Source: Thermoguttaceae bacterium (GTDB lineage: Bacteria > Planctomycetota > Planctomycetia > Pirellulales > Thermoguttaceae). From it: a stretch of 40,971 bases of DNA. The stretch covers positions 1-40,971 of the forward strand of contig JAFRFG010000004.1 in NCBI GenBank assembly GCA_017434455.1. Reading direction: 5' to 3'. This document shows positions 9,301 through 17,446 of this stretch, piece after piece. Every line of letters begins with the position of its first letter. Position 1 is the first letter of the stretch. The notes beneath the pieces were generated by a model, which had not been told where the DNA came from, ran no database searches, and saw only the letters and a list, made by a program, of their open reading frames with translations. The position numbers were made by a program, and so were the translations under genes.

Positions 9301-10014
9301 TGGGAAGAGAAGTTCGGCCAGCAGCTGGTCGAGGGGTTTGGCGCTACCGAGATTTCCCCCGTTTTGGCCGCCAGCATCCCGAAAGTTCTTTGGTTCGACC
9401 CGTGGCACAAGTATCTTAAGTTCGGTTCGATCGGCGTCCCCCTGGGAGGGCTGACCGTTCGGATCACCGACCCGGAGACCGGCGAGGAACTGGGGGCCAA
9501 TACCCCCGGCATGCTCGAGGTCAAAGGCCCGACCGTGATGCGGGGATACTACAAAGACCCCGAACAGACCGCCAAAGTTCTGCGCGATGGGTGGTACGTC
9601 ACCGGGGATATCGCGAAGATTGACGACGATCGATTCCTCTTCATCACGGGAAGACTGTCTCGTATCTCGAAAATCGGCGGCGAAATGGTTCCCCATATCC
9701 GAATCGAGGAAGAGATCGAGAAGATCGTCGCTTCGGTGTCGCCGAAGGACGACGATGAGTCGATCGCGCCGAAATTCTCGGTCACGGCGGTTTCCGACCC
9801 CAAGAAGGGGGAACGAATCGTTGTCATTTATACCGAGCTTCCGCTTCCCCCCGAAGAAATCTGTCGTAAAATGGTCGACTCTGGGCTCCCTCAAATCTGG
9901 ATCCCGGCCGCGGCCGACTTCCATCAGGTCGAAAATATTCCGCTGCTGGGAACCGGAAAACCGAGTCTCAAAGAGATCAGCGACATGGCCAAGGCCATTT
10001 ACGCGAGGCAGTAG
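6382..10014 (+). CDS. LplT-PlsC-acyl-ACP synthetase fusion (Aas-like)
   Basis: This 1210-residue membrane protein joins three activities. Residues about 28-455 form an MFS flippase like LplT ('ALNDNLFR' near the start, about 12 hydrophobic segments). Residues about 465-650 form a PlsC acyltransferase with HX4D (His492-Asp497 in NHVSYID) and FAEGTLTR (564-571). Residues about 685-1205 form an AMP-forming acyl synthetase with the phosphate loop FTSGSTGRPKG (847-857), GFGATE (985-990), GWYVTGD (1070-1076) and the catalytic Lys1193. In E. coli, LplT imports lysophospholipid and Aas re-acylates it on the inner membrane; here one chain should do both. I chose the ATG at 6382, before the first recognisable segment; an upstream extension from 6253 lacks family features. 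No strong Shine-Dalgarno is visible. Confidence 0.9.
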   Translation: MSSSPREIDGSAAGVNNNVPSDSSPRLWTKGFIAILITQFMVALNDNLFRWLIIPIGKCAVGWSDNPDKVRTIGAVVFLLPFLLLTTYAGFFCDRYDRRKVIIACKIAEVIIIVMGVFGILAQSVHFMLVVLCLLGAQSAFFSPAKYSSLPTIVPLARISEANGYYSLTTLVACVGGQLLGSILFVMTTPMPDGKPLIGQGGLYHWYWWAGALLAVAVIGLISSLFIPKMKPCDPQARFPLNPFYQTFADLRFLFRQRFLFWVAMGSSFFWGLGALAQLNIDKFGDEILCVRQDHIGLLLVALTFGLGLGAMLAGKWSRGRVELGMVPVGAFFIIVFAVVLGLTPHASVGENAYASLGSFPFLYGTLGLLLLGTSSGMFDLPLLATLQTKSPETHRGRILAAYNFYSFGAMALFSVFQGILADKNSLNFSANGIWITCAVMTVPVLFFAARAFITEFLDFIVHAVFKLIYNPRIIDRDNIPESGGALLVSNHVSYIDALLIYTSQKRPVRFVANIDDLPDNAVVRWLSRKTGTILLRPGDRRSVVNAIRAAREALARGEVVCIFAEGTLTRTCQMGPFKEGFLSMLKGVPHHAPKQGDAAPSVPIVPVFIGGMWGSYFTELRYRGTKRKISRLTQRLTVAFGKRMYDVRHKYWVERAVEELGVDAMDPARFPKDRHFRLPAVEMLYNNRHFGKTRRFADSTGAELTGRGAILRALIFRRLLRRLIAKDEQYVGVLLPSTIPGMLANAALTIDRRVPINLNFTTGNDTLNYCCDLTGIRHIITSRKFLQKVPSLKPQTPCIILEDAAKTITAADKIVGLLQSLLPTCCLIRLLGLHKVKPDDTMTIVFTSGSTGRPKGVVLSHMNIAWNINQFVRQFNPGDDWWMMGALPLFHSFGFTTTIWCPLVSPLKVVYHYSPLEPRVISPLCAKYPVRIFVGTPTFFRLYLRKCQAEDLSQIYVNMAGAEKLPTDLSVAWEEKFGQQLVEGFGATEISPVLAASIPKVLWFDPWHKYLKFGSIGVPLGGLTVRITDPETGEELGANTPGMLEVKGPTVMRGYYKDPEQTAKVLRDGWYVTGDIAKIDDDRFLFITGRLSRISKIGGEMVPHIRIEEEIEKIVASVSPKDDDESIAPKFSVTAVSDPKKGERIVVIYTELPLPPEEICRKMVDSGLPQIWIPAAADFHQVENIPLLGTGKPSLKEISDMAKAIYARQ

Positions 10015-10087
10015 TTCTCAAACGTCCGTTCGTTCAACCACCCGCGTGATAATCACCGTGCGGGAGAAACATTAAAGGAATCTGACT

Positions 10088-11725
10088 ATGCCTATTACCG
10101 AATACCTGGCCCGCAACGCTCGTGAGCACGGCAGTGATGTCTGCCTCGTCGAGCTCAATCCCGAGGAACAAGAGAAGAACGCTCTGACCTGGAAGGAATT
10201 CTCCCTGGTCGAGGTCGACCGGGCCGCCACCTCGCACCGTCGGGAAATGACCTGGGAAGAGTTTGATCGGGCCGCGAACCGGTTCGCTCACCTGCTTCTG
10301 TCCCGCGGCATCAGTAAGGGAGATAAGGTCGCGATCCTCCTGATGAACTCCCTGGAGTGGCTTCCGATCTACTTCGGCGTCCTGCGCAGCGGCGCTTTGG
10401 CCGTCCCGCTGAACTACCGCTACACCGCCGAGGAGATCAAATACTGCCTCGACCTTTCCGAATCCGACGCTCTGGTCTTTGGTCCGGAGTTCATCGGCCG
10501 TGTCGAGGCGATCTGCGAAGATATCCCGGATGTGGTGACCCGCATCTATGTCGGCGACGGGTGCCCCTCGTTCGCCGACAGCTACAAGAGGATCGATTCG
10601 TGCTTCTCGTCAGATCCTCCCGGGATCGAGCTCACCGACGATGACGACGCCGCGATCTACTTCTCCTCCGGGACCACCGGGTTCCCCAAGGCGATCCTTC
10701 ACAAGCATCGTTCCCTGATGTGTTCCTGCGCCGTGGAGCAAAATCACCACGGTCAGAAGTACGGCGATAATTTCCTCTGTATCCCGCCGCTGTACCACAC
10801 CGGCGCGAAGATGCACTGGTTTGGAAGTCTGCTTTCGGCCAGCAAGGCGGTCCTGCTGCGCGGGGTCAAGCCGCGCTGGATCATGCGCGCCGTCTCGGAA
10901 GAGAAAATCTCGATCGTCTGGCTCCTCGTCCCGTGGGCGCAGGATATCCTCGACTCGATCGAGTCGGGTGAAATCCGCCTGGAAGATTACGACCTGTCCC
11001 GCTGGCGGCTGATGCACATCGGCGCGCAGCCGGTTCCCCCCTCCCTGATCCGCCGCTGGAAGTCGTACTTCCCGAACCACCAGTACGACACCAACTACGG
11101 CTTGAGCGAATCGATCGGCCCGGGGTGCGTCCACCTGGGGGTCGAAAACGAACATAAGGTCGGCGCGATCGGCAAGGCCGGTTATGGCTGGCAGACCAAG
11201 ATCATCGACGAGAAGGGAGAGACGGTCAAACAAGGCGAGGTCGGCGAGCTGGCGGTCAAGGGGGACGGCGTGATGACCTGCTACTACCGCGATCCGAAGG
11301 CGACCGCCGAAGTGCTGCACGACGGCTGGCTGTACACCGGCGATATGGCGATGGAAGACGAAGATGGCTTCATCTTCCTGGTCGACCGCAAAAAGGATGT
11401 CATCATCACCGGCGGCGAGAATCTCTACCCGGTCCAAATCGAGGATTTCCTCCGAGCGCACGACGCCATCAAAGATGTCGCGGTCATCGGCCTGCCCGAT
11501 CCGCGCCTGGGCGAAATCGCCGCGGCGATCGTCGAGGTCAAACCCGATCATTCCCTCAGCGAGGCGGAGATCACCAAGTTCTGTGAGAAGCTCCCCCGCT
11601 ACAAGCGGCCGCGCAAGTTCATTTTCGACAAGGTTCCGCGCAACCCGACCGGAAAGATCGAAAAGCCGGCCCTCCGCCAAAAGTACTGCGGCCAAAGTTT
11701 GGTCAAGGCACAGATCGAAAAATAA
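10088..11725 (+). CDS. Acyl-CoA/acyl-ACP synthetase (AMP-forming)
   Basis: A 545-residue class I adenylate-forming enzyme that should activate a carboxylic acid, probably a fatty acid, to an acyl-AMP and then a thioester. Motifs are the phosphate loop YFSSGTTGFPK (191-201), GLSES, GWLYTGD, the hinge region and the C-terminal catalytic Lys523 in NPTGK. The N-terminal TWKEF/TWEEF segment is doubled (residues 34-38 and 55-59) around a 20-residue insert; I believe this is normal for one subfamily. The ATG has AAGGAA seven to eight bases upstream. It lies 73 bases after the Aas-like gene and may be co-transcribed. The exact substrate cannot be read from sequence. Confidence 0.85.
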   Translation: MPITEYLARNAREHGSDVCLVELNPEEQEKNALTWKEFSLVEVDRAATSHRREMTWEEFDRAANRFAHLLLSRGISKGDKVAILLMNSLEWLPIYFGVLRSGALAVPLNYRYTAEEIKYCLDLSESDALVFGPEFIGRVEAICEDIPDVVTRIYVGDGCPSFADSYKRIDSCFSSDPPGIELTDDDDAAIYFSSGTTGFPKAILHKHRSLMCSCAVEQNHHGQKYGDNFLCIPPLYHTGAKMHWFGSLLSASKAVLLRGVKPRWIMRAVSEEKISIVWLLVPWAQDILDSIESGEIRLEDYDLSRWRLMHIGAQPVPPSLIRRWKSYFPNHQYDTNYGLSESIGPGCVHLGVENEHKVGAIGKAGYGWQTKIIDEKGETVKQGEVGELAVKGDGVMTCYYRDPKATAEVLHDGWLYTGDMAMEDEDGFIFLVDRKKDVIITGGENLYPVQIEDFLRAHDAIKDVAVIGLPDPRLGEIAAAIVEVKPDHSLSEAEITKFCEKLPRYKRPRKFIFDKVPRNPTGKIEKPALRQKYCGQSLVKAQIEK

Positions 11726-11726
11726 C

Positions 11727-11800
11727 GAAAGTCCCCCTTCCCGATTGCCGATAAAGGGGGTATAACTTTCAGGCGTGGGGGGCCTTATAGGGCCTTTTTT
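11727..11800 (+). terminator. Double hairpin terminator
   Basis: Right after the synthetase stop, GAAAGT/ACTTTC and CCCCCTT/AAGGGGG form one long stem (11727-11770). A second hairpin (GGCC-6-GGCC, 11781-11794) is followed by TTTTTT, and AGGCGTGGG/CCCACGCCT (11771-11779, 11801-11809) offers an alternative pairing. Confidence 0.7.
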
Positions 11801-11811
11801 CCCACGCCTTT

Positions 11812-11884
11812 GGCGTCGTAGCCAAATGGCTAAGGCAACGGATTGCAAATCCGTCATTTACCGGTTCGAGTCCGGTCGACGCCT
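11812..11884 (+). tRNA. tRNA-Cys (GCA)
   Basis: A full cloverleaf is visible. The acceptor GGCGTCG pairs with CGACGCC. The anticodon arm is ACGGATTGCAAATCCGT with GCA at 11845-11847, and the T arm is CCGG-TTCGAGT-CCGG. The discriminator base is T, as expected for Cys. CCA is not encoded. A terminator follows directly. Confidence 0.95.
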
Positions 11885-11893
11885 TGAAAAAAA

Positions 11894-11926
11894 GCGGGTC
11901 CCGTTTTTGCGGGGCCCGTTTTTTTC
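11894..11926 (+). terminator. Terminator after tRNA-Cys
   Basis: CGGGTCCCG pairs with CGGGGCCCG (one G-T wobble, loop TTTTTG), then seven T residues. Confidence 0.85.
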
Positions 11927-12048
11927 TTTTCCCGCCGCCGGTGTTCTTTTCGCGTTTGCTCTTTTTCCTTTGGCCCGGTACAATCTTTTCGTGTCAGCCG
12001 CCGGGTGTAGGGATGTTTTGTTAAAGCATTTTGGGGAGGAGCGAAACG

Positions 12049-13101
12049 ATGGAAGAAAGAAAGGAAAGCGGACAGCCGCTCGATCTGATTCACCGACTGA
12101 TGAACGGCTATCAGTCAGCGGCGCTCTTGGCCGCGGCGGCCGAGCTGGATATCTTCACCCCCCTGATCGAAGAAGGGATCGCCGTGGGCGTCCGGCGCCT
12201 GGCGGTTAAGACCGGCTTCGATCCCCGGGCTTTGGAGGCGCTGCTCGACGGCCTAACCTTCCTCGGTCTTTTGGAGAAGGTCGAGATCGGACCGATCGAG
12301 GAAACCCCGCCGGGGTATCGCGTCGCGGAAGGGTTTGTTCCCTACCTCGACTCCCGTTCCCCTGAGACGATGGTTCCGATCATGGCGCACTGGGGGGCAT
12401 GCCTGCGCTCCTGGAGCCAGTTGGCGCATGTGGTCCGAACCGGGTTTCCCGCCCCAAAAATCGCGGGGACATTCGGCCCGGAAGCCGACGACCGCCATTT
12501 CGTCCTCGGCATGGACTGCGTAGGCGCTCCCCTGGCGCGAATCATCGCCGACGACCTGGCCGGACGGTTCGGTCCGTTCGAAAAGATGCTCGATCTCGGC
12601 GGCGCCTCGGGAACCTATACCTTGGCGTTCCTGCGCCGGGGAATCGCCCGTTCGGGGATCATCTTCGATCGGCCGATCGGGATCACCGAGGCCCGCGCCC
12701 GTCTGGCGGGGCTGAAGGAACCGCAGCTGGCCGAAAAAATCCAGACCGTGGCGGGCAATTTCTACACCGACCCGTTCCCCGAAGGGTGTGACCTGCATTG
12801 GATCAGCGCGATCATCCATCAGCAGGACACAAAGGCGACCGCGAAGATGTTCGCCGAGTCGCTGCGTACCCTCGCGCCGGGGGGAACCGTCGCCGTGCGC
12901 GATATCTTCCCCCAAAAGGATCGAAGCCAAAACGCCGCGGCCGCGCTCTTTTCGGTGAATATGCTCGTCAATACCCCCTCCGGAAGGGTGTATACCTTAG
13001 AGGAGGTCCGAACCCTGCTCGAAGAGGCAGGTTTCGAGGAGATTACTTTAGCGCGTCCGGCGGAGGATATGTCGGCGGTGGTGACCGCGCGCAAACCGTG
13101 A
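12049..13101 (+). CDS. SAM-dependent O-methyltransferase family protein
   Basis: The 350-residue protein has the two-part build of COMT-like O-methyltransferases. An N-terminal winged-helix dimerisation part ('NGYQSAALLAAAAELDIF', residues about 15-80) is followed by a Rossmann methyltransferase domain with SAM motif I LDLGGASGTY (181-190) and 'LAPGGTVAVRDIF' later on. The start is the ATG at 12049 with GGAGG eight bases upstream; a TTG at 12031 lies before the Shine-Dalgarno and was rejected. It stands alone between tRNA-Cys and the convergent ior genes. The substrate, probably a small metabolite or quinone-like compound, is unknown. Confidence 0.8.
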   Translation: MEERKESGQPLDLIHRLMNGYQSAALLAAAAELDIFTPLIEEGIAVGVRRLAVKTGFDPRALEALLDGLTFLGLLEKVEIGPIEETPPGYRVAEGFVPYLDSRSPETMVPIMAHWGACLRSWSQLAHVVRTGFPAPKIAGTFGPEADDRHFVLGMDCVGAPLARIIADDLAGRFGPFEKMLDLGGASGTYTLAFLRRGIARSGIIFDRPIGITEARARLAGLKEPQLAEKIQTVAGNFYTDPFPEGCDLHWISAIIHQQDTKATAKMFAESLRTLAPGGTVAVRDIFPQKDRSQNAAAALFSVNMLVNTPSGRVYTLEEVRTLLEEAGFEEITLARPAEDMSAVVTARKP

Positions 13102-13129
13102 TAGTCCCCTTTGGGCCATCAAAGGAGAA

Positions 13130-13166
13130 AGGGCGGCCGCCTTGCTCCGCAAGGCCAAGCCGCCCT
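13130..13166. terminator. Hairpin between convergent genes
   Basis: AGGGCGGC/GCCGCCCT with an inner CCTTGC/GCAAGG stem lies between the methyltransferase and iorB stops. T-runs are weak on both sides, so it is only a probable bidirectional terminator. Confidence 0.5.
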
Positions 13167-13202
13167 CATTGGTTTTATCGCGCTTAAACGCGCCGGCGAA
13201 AC

Positions 13203-13802
13203 TTATTTCATCGCGCGGCCGATCTCGAACGCCTTGATGTTCACGTCGACAAACTTCGGCTTGACGCAGGAGCGAATCGACTCTTTCCAGTTCTCCTCGG
13301 GGAAATGAAGAACGTTGGACATCACCCCTAAAAGGATGGTGTTGGCCGCGCGGGCGTTGCCGAGTTCCTCGGCCAGCTTAATGGCGTGGACGTAGATCAG
13401 GTTGGGACAGACCTTGCGGATATCTTCCTCGCCCAAGGCCGGGTAAGGGATCTTGCCGCCGGAGGCGCTCACCGGGATGATCTCTTGATCGGAGACCACC
13501 GCCAATCCGTCGTCGGCCAAGTAGTCGACGAAACGCAGGACCTCGATCTTCTCTAAGGCGACCAGGGCGCGGGCCGAATGTTTGGGAACCAGGGGACTGG
13601 CGACGTCACGGCCGAAGCGGATCTGCGCCACGACCGAACCGCCGCGCTGGGCCATCCCGTGAATTTCGTTCATCTTCACGTCGTAACCCGAGGCCATGAT
13701 CGTCCGGGCAATGATTTCGCTAGCCAAGAGAATCCCCTGACCGCCGACACCGACGAGAACCAGACTTTTTGTCTCTTCCGCGGAGATATTGTTTTCGGAC
13801 AT
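13203..13802 (-). CDS. iorB: Indolepyruvate:ferredoxin oxidoreductase, beta subunit
   Basis: A 199-residue gamma-type domain of the 2-oxoacid:ferredoxin oxidoreductase family, with VGVGGQGILLASEI near the N-terminus and EIHGMAQRGGSVVAQIRFG, both typical of IorB. With IorA it oxidatively decarboxylates aryl-pyruvates (from aromatic amino acids) to aryl-acetyl-CoA and reduces ferredoxin, or runs in reverse to make amino-acid precursors in anaerobes. GGGAGGA lies about ten bases before the ATG. It follows iorA by 16 bases and is surely co-transcribed. Confidence 0.93.
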   Translation of the reverse strand: MSENNISAEETKSLVLVGVGGQGILLASEIIARTIMASGYDVKMNEIHGMAQRGGSVVAQIRFGRDVASPLVPKHSARALVALEKIEVLRFVDYLADDGLAVVSDQEIIPVSASGGKIPYPALGEEDIRKVCPNLIYVHAIKLAEELGNARAANTILLGVMSNVLHFPEENWKESIRSCVKPKFVDVNIKAFEIGRAMK

Positions 13803-13818
13803 TGGATCGGTTCCTCCC

Positions 13819-15630
13819 TTAGTTGTTTTCGGTACCGGGGTTGAGGTCTTCGAAGGCCTGGGCCGGGCATATCTGGCGGCAGAGCTTACAGCCGGCGCAC
13901 AGGATCGAATTGACCCGAACCCCCTCGCCGTCTTTTTCGATCGCCGGACAGCCCAGACGCAGACAGAGCTTGCACTTGCGGCACTTGTCGGTATTGACCT
14001 TCAGCGGCAAACCGGGATTCTTGCGGGCGGCCAGCGGGCACGGGGTCTTGGAAATGATCAGCCACGGCTCGGGAGACTCGATCGCCTCTTTGAGAACTTC
14101 GGTCGTATGCTTGATGTCGCGCGGGGCGACCTCGACGACGTTGCGGATTCCCAGCGCGCGGCCGATGGTCGCGATATCGGCCTCGACCGTCTCTTCGCCG
14201 GTGATTGTCCGTCCCGTTCCGGGGTTATCCTGGTGACCGGTCATCGCCGTGGTCCGGTTATCGAGGACGATGATCGTCGAGGTCCCCTTGTTGTAGGCGA
14301 TATCGAGCAGGCCCGTCATCCCCGAATGGAAGAAGGTCGAGTCGCCGACCACGCCGACCACCTTTCGGTCGTTGCCGGCGCGCTGCATACCGTGCGCCAT
14401 CGTGACGCCGGCCCCCATACAGGTGACCGTATCGAGGCGGGACAGCGGCGGGGCGACCCCGAGGGTGTAGCAGCCGATGTCGCCGGTAACAACCACATCG
14501 AACTTGCCCAGCGCGTAGAAGATCCCGCGGTGCGGGCAGCCCGGGCAAAGAACCGGGGGACGCGGCGGCAGATCGGCGATCTTCGGACGGACCGGAGCTT
14601 TCGGCCGGGCGGTCTCGGTCTTTTCGAACGGGAACCAGTCGGTCTGCTCCAGACGCGAACGGACCGCGCGCAGAACATCGACGTTCATCTCGCCGATATT
14701 CGGGACAAGCGGCTGGCCATCGAGCGTCTTGCCGCAGCACTTGATCCCCAGCGCCTTGGCGTGCTCTTCGAGGAAGTCTTCGAGTTCCTCGATGAAGACG
14801 ACACGCTCACACTCGTCGGCGAACTTCAGGAGGAGATCGTCGGGGAACGGGAACGACCAGCCGAGCTTGAGAATCGACGCCTCGGGGAAGACCTCGCGGA
14901 CGAACTGGTAGGTGACCCCCGCGGTAACGATACCGAGCTTCTTGCTCTTCCACTCGATGCGATTCAGCGGCGAGGCCGAGGCGGCCGCCTTGAGCTTTTC
15001 AAGGCGCTCCTCGAGCCGGACGCGCATCTGCCGGGCCCACGCCGGAATCGGGACATGCTTGGGCGGATCTTTGACAAACGAAATCGTCCGCCCCGTCTCG
15101 ACACGGTCGCCGACCTCGGCGATGGAGCGGGAGTGACTCATCGTCGTGGTGCTTTTAATGATCACCGGCGTGGAGAACTCTTCGGAGATGCGAAACGCCT
15201 CTTTGGTGTAGGTGACCGCCTCGGCGGCGTCGGCCGGCTCGATCACCGGAACCTTCGCGAAACGGGCAAACTGGCGGGTATCCTGTTCGTTCTGAGAGGA
15301 GTTCATTCCCGGATCGTCGGCCACCACGGCGACAAAGCCGCCGATGGTCCCGATATAGGCGAGGGTCATCAGCGGATCGGCGGCGACGTTCAGACCGACG
15401 TGCTTCATCGTCGTCATCGCCCGCGCGCCGGCGGCGGCAGCCCCAACGGCCGTCTCGAAGCCGACCTTCTCGTTGGGCGCCCACTCACAGCAGACGTCGT
15501 CTTTGTAGAGTTTACTGAGCGTTTCCAGGATCTCGGTCGAGGGAGTCCCGGGATAACCGGAGGCCAGGTTGACCCCGGCTTCCCACGCTCCGCGAGCGAT
15601 CGCTTCATTGCCTGTCAGCAGCTTTTTCAT
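13819..15630 (-). CDS. iorA: Indolepyruvate:ferredoxin oxidoreductase, alpha subunit
   Basis: A 603-residue subunit with the whole catalytic set. The N-terminal pyrimidine-binding domain carries GYPGTPSTEI. The thiamine-diphosphate domain has GDIGCYTLG and a GDS...NRTT magnesium-binding motif. The C-terminal ferredoxin-like domain has two 4Fe-4S clusters: Cys550, 553, 556, 561 and Cys578, 581, 584, 588. The ATG at 15630 has GGTGG about six bases upstream. Oxygen-sensitive Ior is characteristic of anaerobic amino-acid metabolism, which suggests an anaerobic or microaerobic life. Confidence 0.95.
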   Translation of the reverse strand: MKKLLTGNEAIARGAWEAGVNLASGYPGTPSTEILETLSKLYKDDVCCEWAPNEKVGFETAVGAAAAGARAMTTMKHVGLNVAADPLMTLAYIGTIGGFVAVVADDPGMNSSQNEQDTRQFARFAKVPVIEPADAAEAVTYTKEAFRISEEFSTPVIIKSTTTMSHSRSIAEVGDRVETGRTISFVKDPPKHVPIPAWARQMRVRLEERLEKLKAAASASPLNRIEWKSKKLGIVTAGVTYQFVREVFPEASILKLGWSFPFPDDLLLKFADECERVVFIEELEDFLEEHAKALGIKCCGKTLDGQPLVPNIGEMNVDVLRAVRSRLEQTDWFPFEKTETARPKAPVRPKIADLPPRPPVLCPGCPHRGIFYALGKFDVVVTGDIGCYTLGVAPPLSRLDTVTCMGAGVTMAHGMQRAGNDRKVVGVVGDSTFFHSGMTGLLDIAYNKGTSTIIVLDNRTTAMTGHQDNPGTGRTITGEETVEADIATIGRALGIRNVVEVAPRDIKHTTEVLKEAIESPEPWLIISKTPCPLAARKNPGLPLKVNTDKCRKCKLCLRLGCPAIEKDGEGVRVNSILCAGCKLCRQICPAQAFEDLNPGTENN

Positions 15631-15767
15631 TCATCCACCCGTCCTGTTGCGTCGGAAAGATTACGGAAGCTCGAAACGAACCCCACCCGCCAGACGATTA
15701 TAGTCCCTTTTAGGCATCATTCAACCGACACGCGCCCGGGGCGCGCACGCGCGAAGAGGAGGCGCTT

Positions 15768-16760
15768 TCAGCGATAATCGATCTCGTCGATCATCGGAAG
15801 CTCATCGAGGGATTCGATCCCCAAAACAGAGAGGAACCTTGGGGTTGTTCGGTAATAGGTCAGGGATTTTTTCTCCCCCTGCTTTGATTCGGCACTGATC
15901 AATCCGCGGCGGATCAGCTGGCTGACCAGCGCGGTGGTTCCCGGGCGGACCTCTTGAATCTCGTCTAAAGTGACCGGCTGGCGGTAGGCGATGATCGCCA
16001 AAATCTCGATCACCTTCTGCTGGAGCTTCACCTGCCGGACTTTCGAGCCGAAATTCTCACTCACGGCCCCCGCCTCGGGAAGAAGGACCATACGGTAGCC
16101 GTTTCCCTCGGGGACAATTCGATAGGGGGACCGCCGCGCCTCGTAGCGGCGGTTCAGTTCGTCGATGCAGCGTTTCCCCTCCTCGACCGTCACGTTGCGC
16201 ATCAGGCCGACGGCGCGTGACAGCTCCAGCGGGCGATTGTCACGATCTCCCACAAAGAACATCGCCTCTAAGATCGAGGTCGGCGAACGTTCGACCGTCT
16301 CGTCGTCGGGGATATTAACATCATCTTCGGGGTCGTATTTCCGGCCGAGGACGAACAAATCGGTGTCGTCCTCATTGCGGTTCATCGCCTCGAGATTCTC
16401 GGCCAGCGCTTCGGCCTCCTCCTGGGCCATATCGGGGAGGTCGTCGGCCGGGTCGCCGCGCTGCTGGTCGCTTGACTGGCCAACGGCGGCTTCGGCCGGC
16501 TGCGTCTGGTCGGGCAGCGGCCCGCCGGCGGTTTCCTCCGGCGAATCCCAAGGCCGGTCGTCGGAGGAATCGGGGGGGTGAATCCCCTCTTTTTCGAAGA
16601 AAGAATGGAACCGCTGGGAAAAGGTGTTTGTTCCCTCGGAGGGAGAGGCGCCGCCGAAGAGGCGAAGAAGCGGATTGGCCGGTTCGCCGGCCGGGCCGCC
16701 GTCCGTCGGGCGGGTCGGATCAGGATCGTCCGGGGTCGGTGGGGTGGGCTGGTCGGTCAA
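15768..16760 (-). CDS. scpB: Segregation and condensation protein B
   Basis: ScpB binds ScpA and helps SMC condense the chromosome. The C-terminal half (residues about 150-330) is a normal ScpB with two winged-helix domains: 'ILEAMFFVGDRPLELSRA', 'VIEILAIIAYRQPVTLDEIQEVRG' and 'KSLTYYRTTPRFL'. The first 150 residues are a Pro/Asp/Glu-rich, apparently disordered extension that most ScpB proteins lack. Translation starts at TTG (16760), supported by GAGG eight bases upstream. ScpA is not next door. Confidence 0.9.
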   Translation of the reverse strand: MTDQPTPPTPDDPDPTRPTDGGPAGEPANPLLRLFGGASPSEGTNTFSQRFHSFFEKEGIHPPDSSDDRPWDSPEETAGGPLPDQTQPAEAAVGQSSDQQRGDPADDLPDMAQEEAEALAENLEAMNRNEDDTDLFVLGRKYDPEDDVNIPDDETVERSPTSILEAMFFVGDRDNRPLELSRAVGLMRNVTVEEGKRCIDELNRRYEARRSPYRIVPEGNGYRMVLLPEAGAVSENFGSKVRQVKLQQKVIEILAIIAYRQPVTLDEIQEVRPGTTALVSQLIRRGLISAESKQGEKKSLTYYRTTPRFLSVLGIESLDELPMIDEIDYR

Positions 16761-16806
16761 GGGTTTCGCCTCTTAAACGTTTAAGAAAGAATCTTTCCGC
16801 GGCGCG

Positions 16807-17199
16807 TCAGAACGAGATCTCCTCGGCGGGGGCCGAGAAGGAACAGATCGTCGCTTTCCCCTCTTCCAGCGCGAAGATTTCGGTATTCCCGTCTCCCGCG
16901 GTGTAGAGACGCTTCAGCTCGGGATAAGCGTCGAGCATCGCCTCTTGCGCGGCGACTTCGGGAACCTCGACGGCACGGGCCTCGACGCGGATCCAGCGCT
17001 GACCGTCGAACGCGCAGATCTCAACCTTCGGATTGCGGTGGATCTGCTCGGAGACCCGCTTGGCCTTCCCGGTCTGGAAACAGAGCCTGCCGTTGTAGAT
17101 CAAGATCGTCCCGAACGGCCGAACCCGGGGCTGACCGTTATCGTCGGTGGCCAGATAATAAGTTGCGCATTTTTTAAGAAACTCATAAATTCTCTGCAT
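16807..17199 (-). CDS. Pyridoxamine 5'-phosphate oxidase-like FMN-binding protein
   Basis: The 130-residue split-barrel protein begins MQRIYEFLKKCATYYLATDD and has 'QPRVRPFGTILIYNGRLCFQTG', typical of the general stress/flavin-reductase-like branch of the PNPOx family in anaerobes. It probably binds FMN or F420-like flavin as a dimer; the true reaction is unknown. AGGAG lies eight bases before the ATG. It lies upstream of scpB on the same strand with a 46-base gap and diverges from the RND exporter. Confidence 0.8.
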   Translation of the reverse strand: MQRIYEFLKKCATYYLATDDNGQPRVRPFGTILIYNGRLCFQTGKAKRVSEQIHRNPKVEICAFDGQRWIRVEARAVEVPEVAAQEAMLDAYPELKRLYTAGDGNTEIFALEEGKATICSFSAPAEEISF

Positions 17200-17370
17200 T
17201 GTTTATACTCCTTATTTGTCTTATTTTACACACAACAACATTTCACAATCGCCCTTTACTAACCATCGGTTTGATTGTATCTTTTTGTCACCTCGGGAGC
17301 AAGAGCTTCTTGGTTCTCAACGGCTCGAAACTTGGCGGCGGCACCACCGCAACGGAAGCGCCGTTTCACG

Positions 17371-17398
17371 TTGACTTGTTCCCTCCGGCGAGTACACT
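17371..17398 (+). promoter_or_regulatory. Probable promoter of the RND exporter
   Basis: TTGACT (17371-17376), 16 bases, TACACT (17393-17398), about 48 bases before the GTG start at 17447. The remaining divergent spacer 17200-17370 shows no gene. Confidence 0.5.
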
Positions 17399-17446
17399 TA
17401 CCAAATAGTCAGATAAACCGATTGGCGTCAGCAGAGGTTCCGACAG

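Noticed and set aside
7879..9924. 681-codon minus-strand frame under the Aas-like gene
   Set aside because: It is fully covered by a plus-strand gene with clear motifs; its Asp/Arg/Gly-rich composition is typical of a GC-rich shadow frame.
13789..15777. 662-codon plus-strand frame opposite iorA
   Set aside because: It is a shadow of iorA, which has all catalytic motifs and both iron-sulfur clusters.
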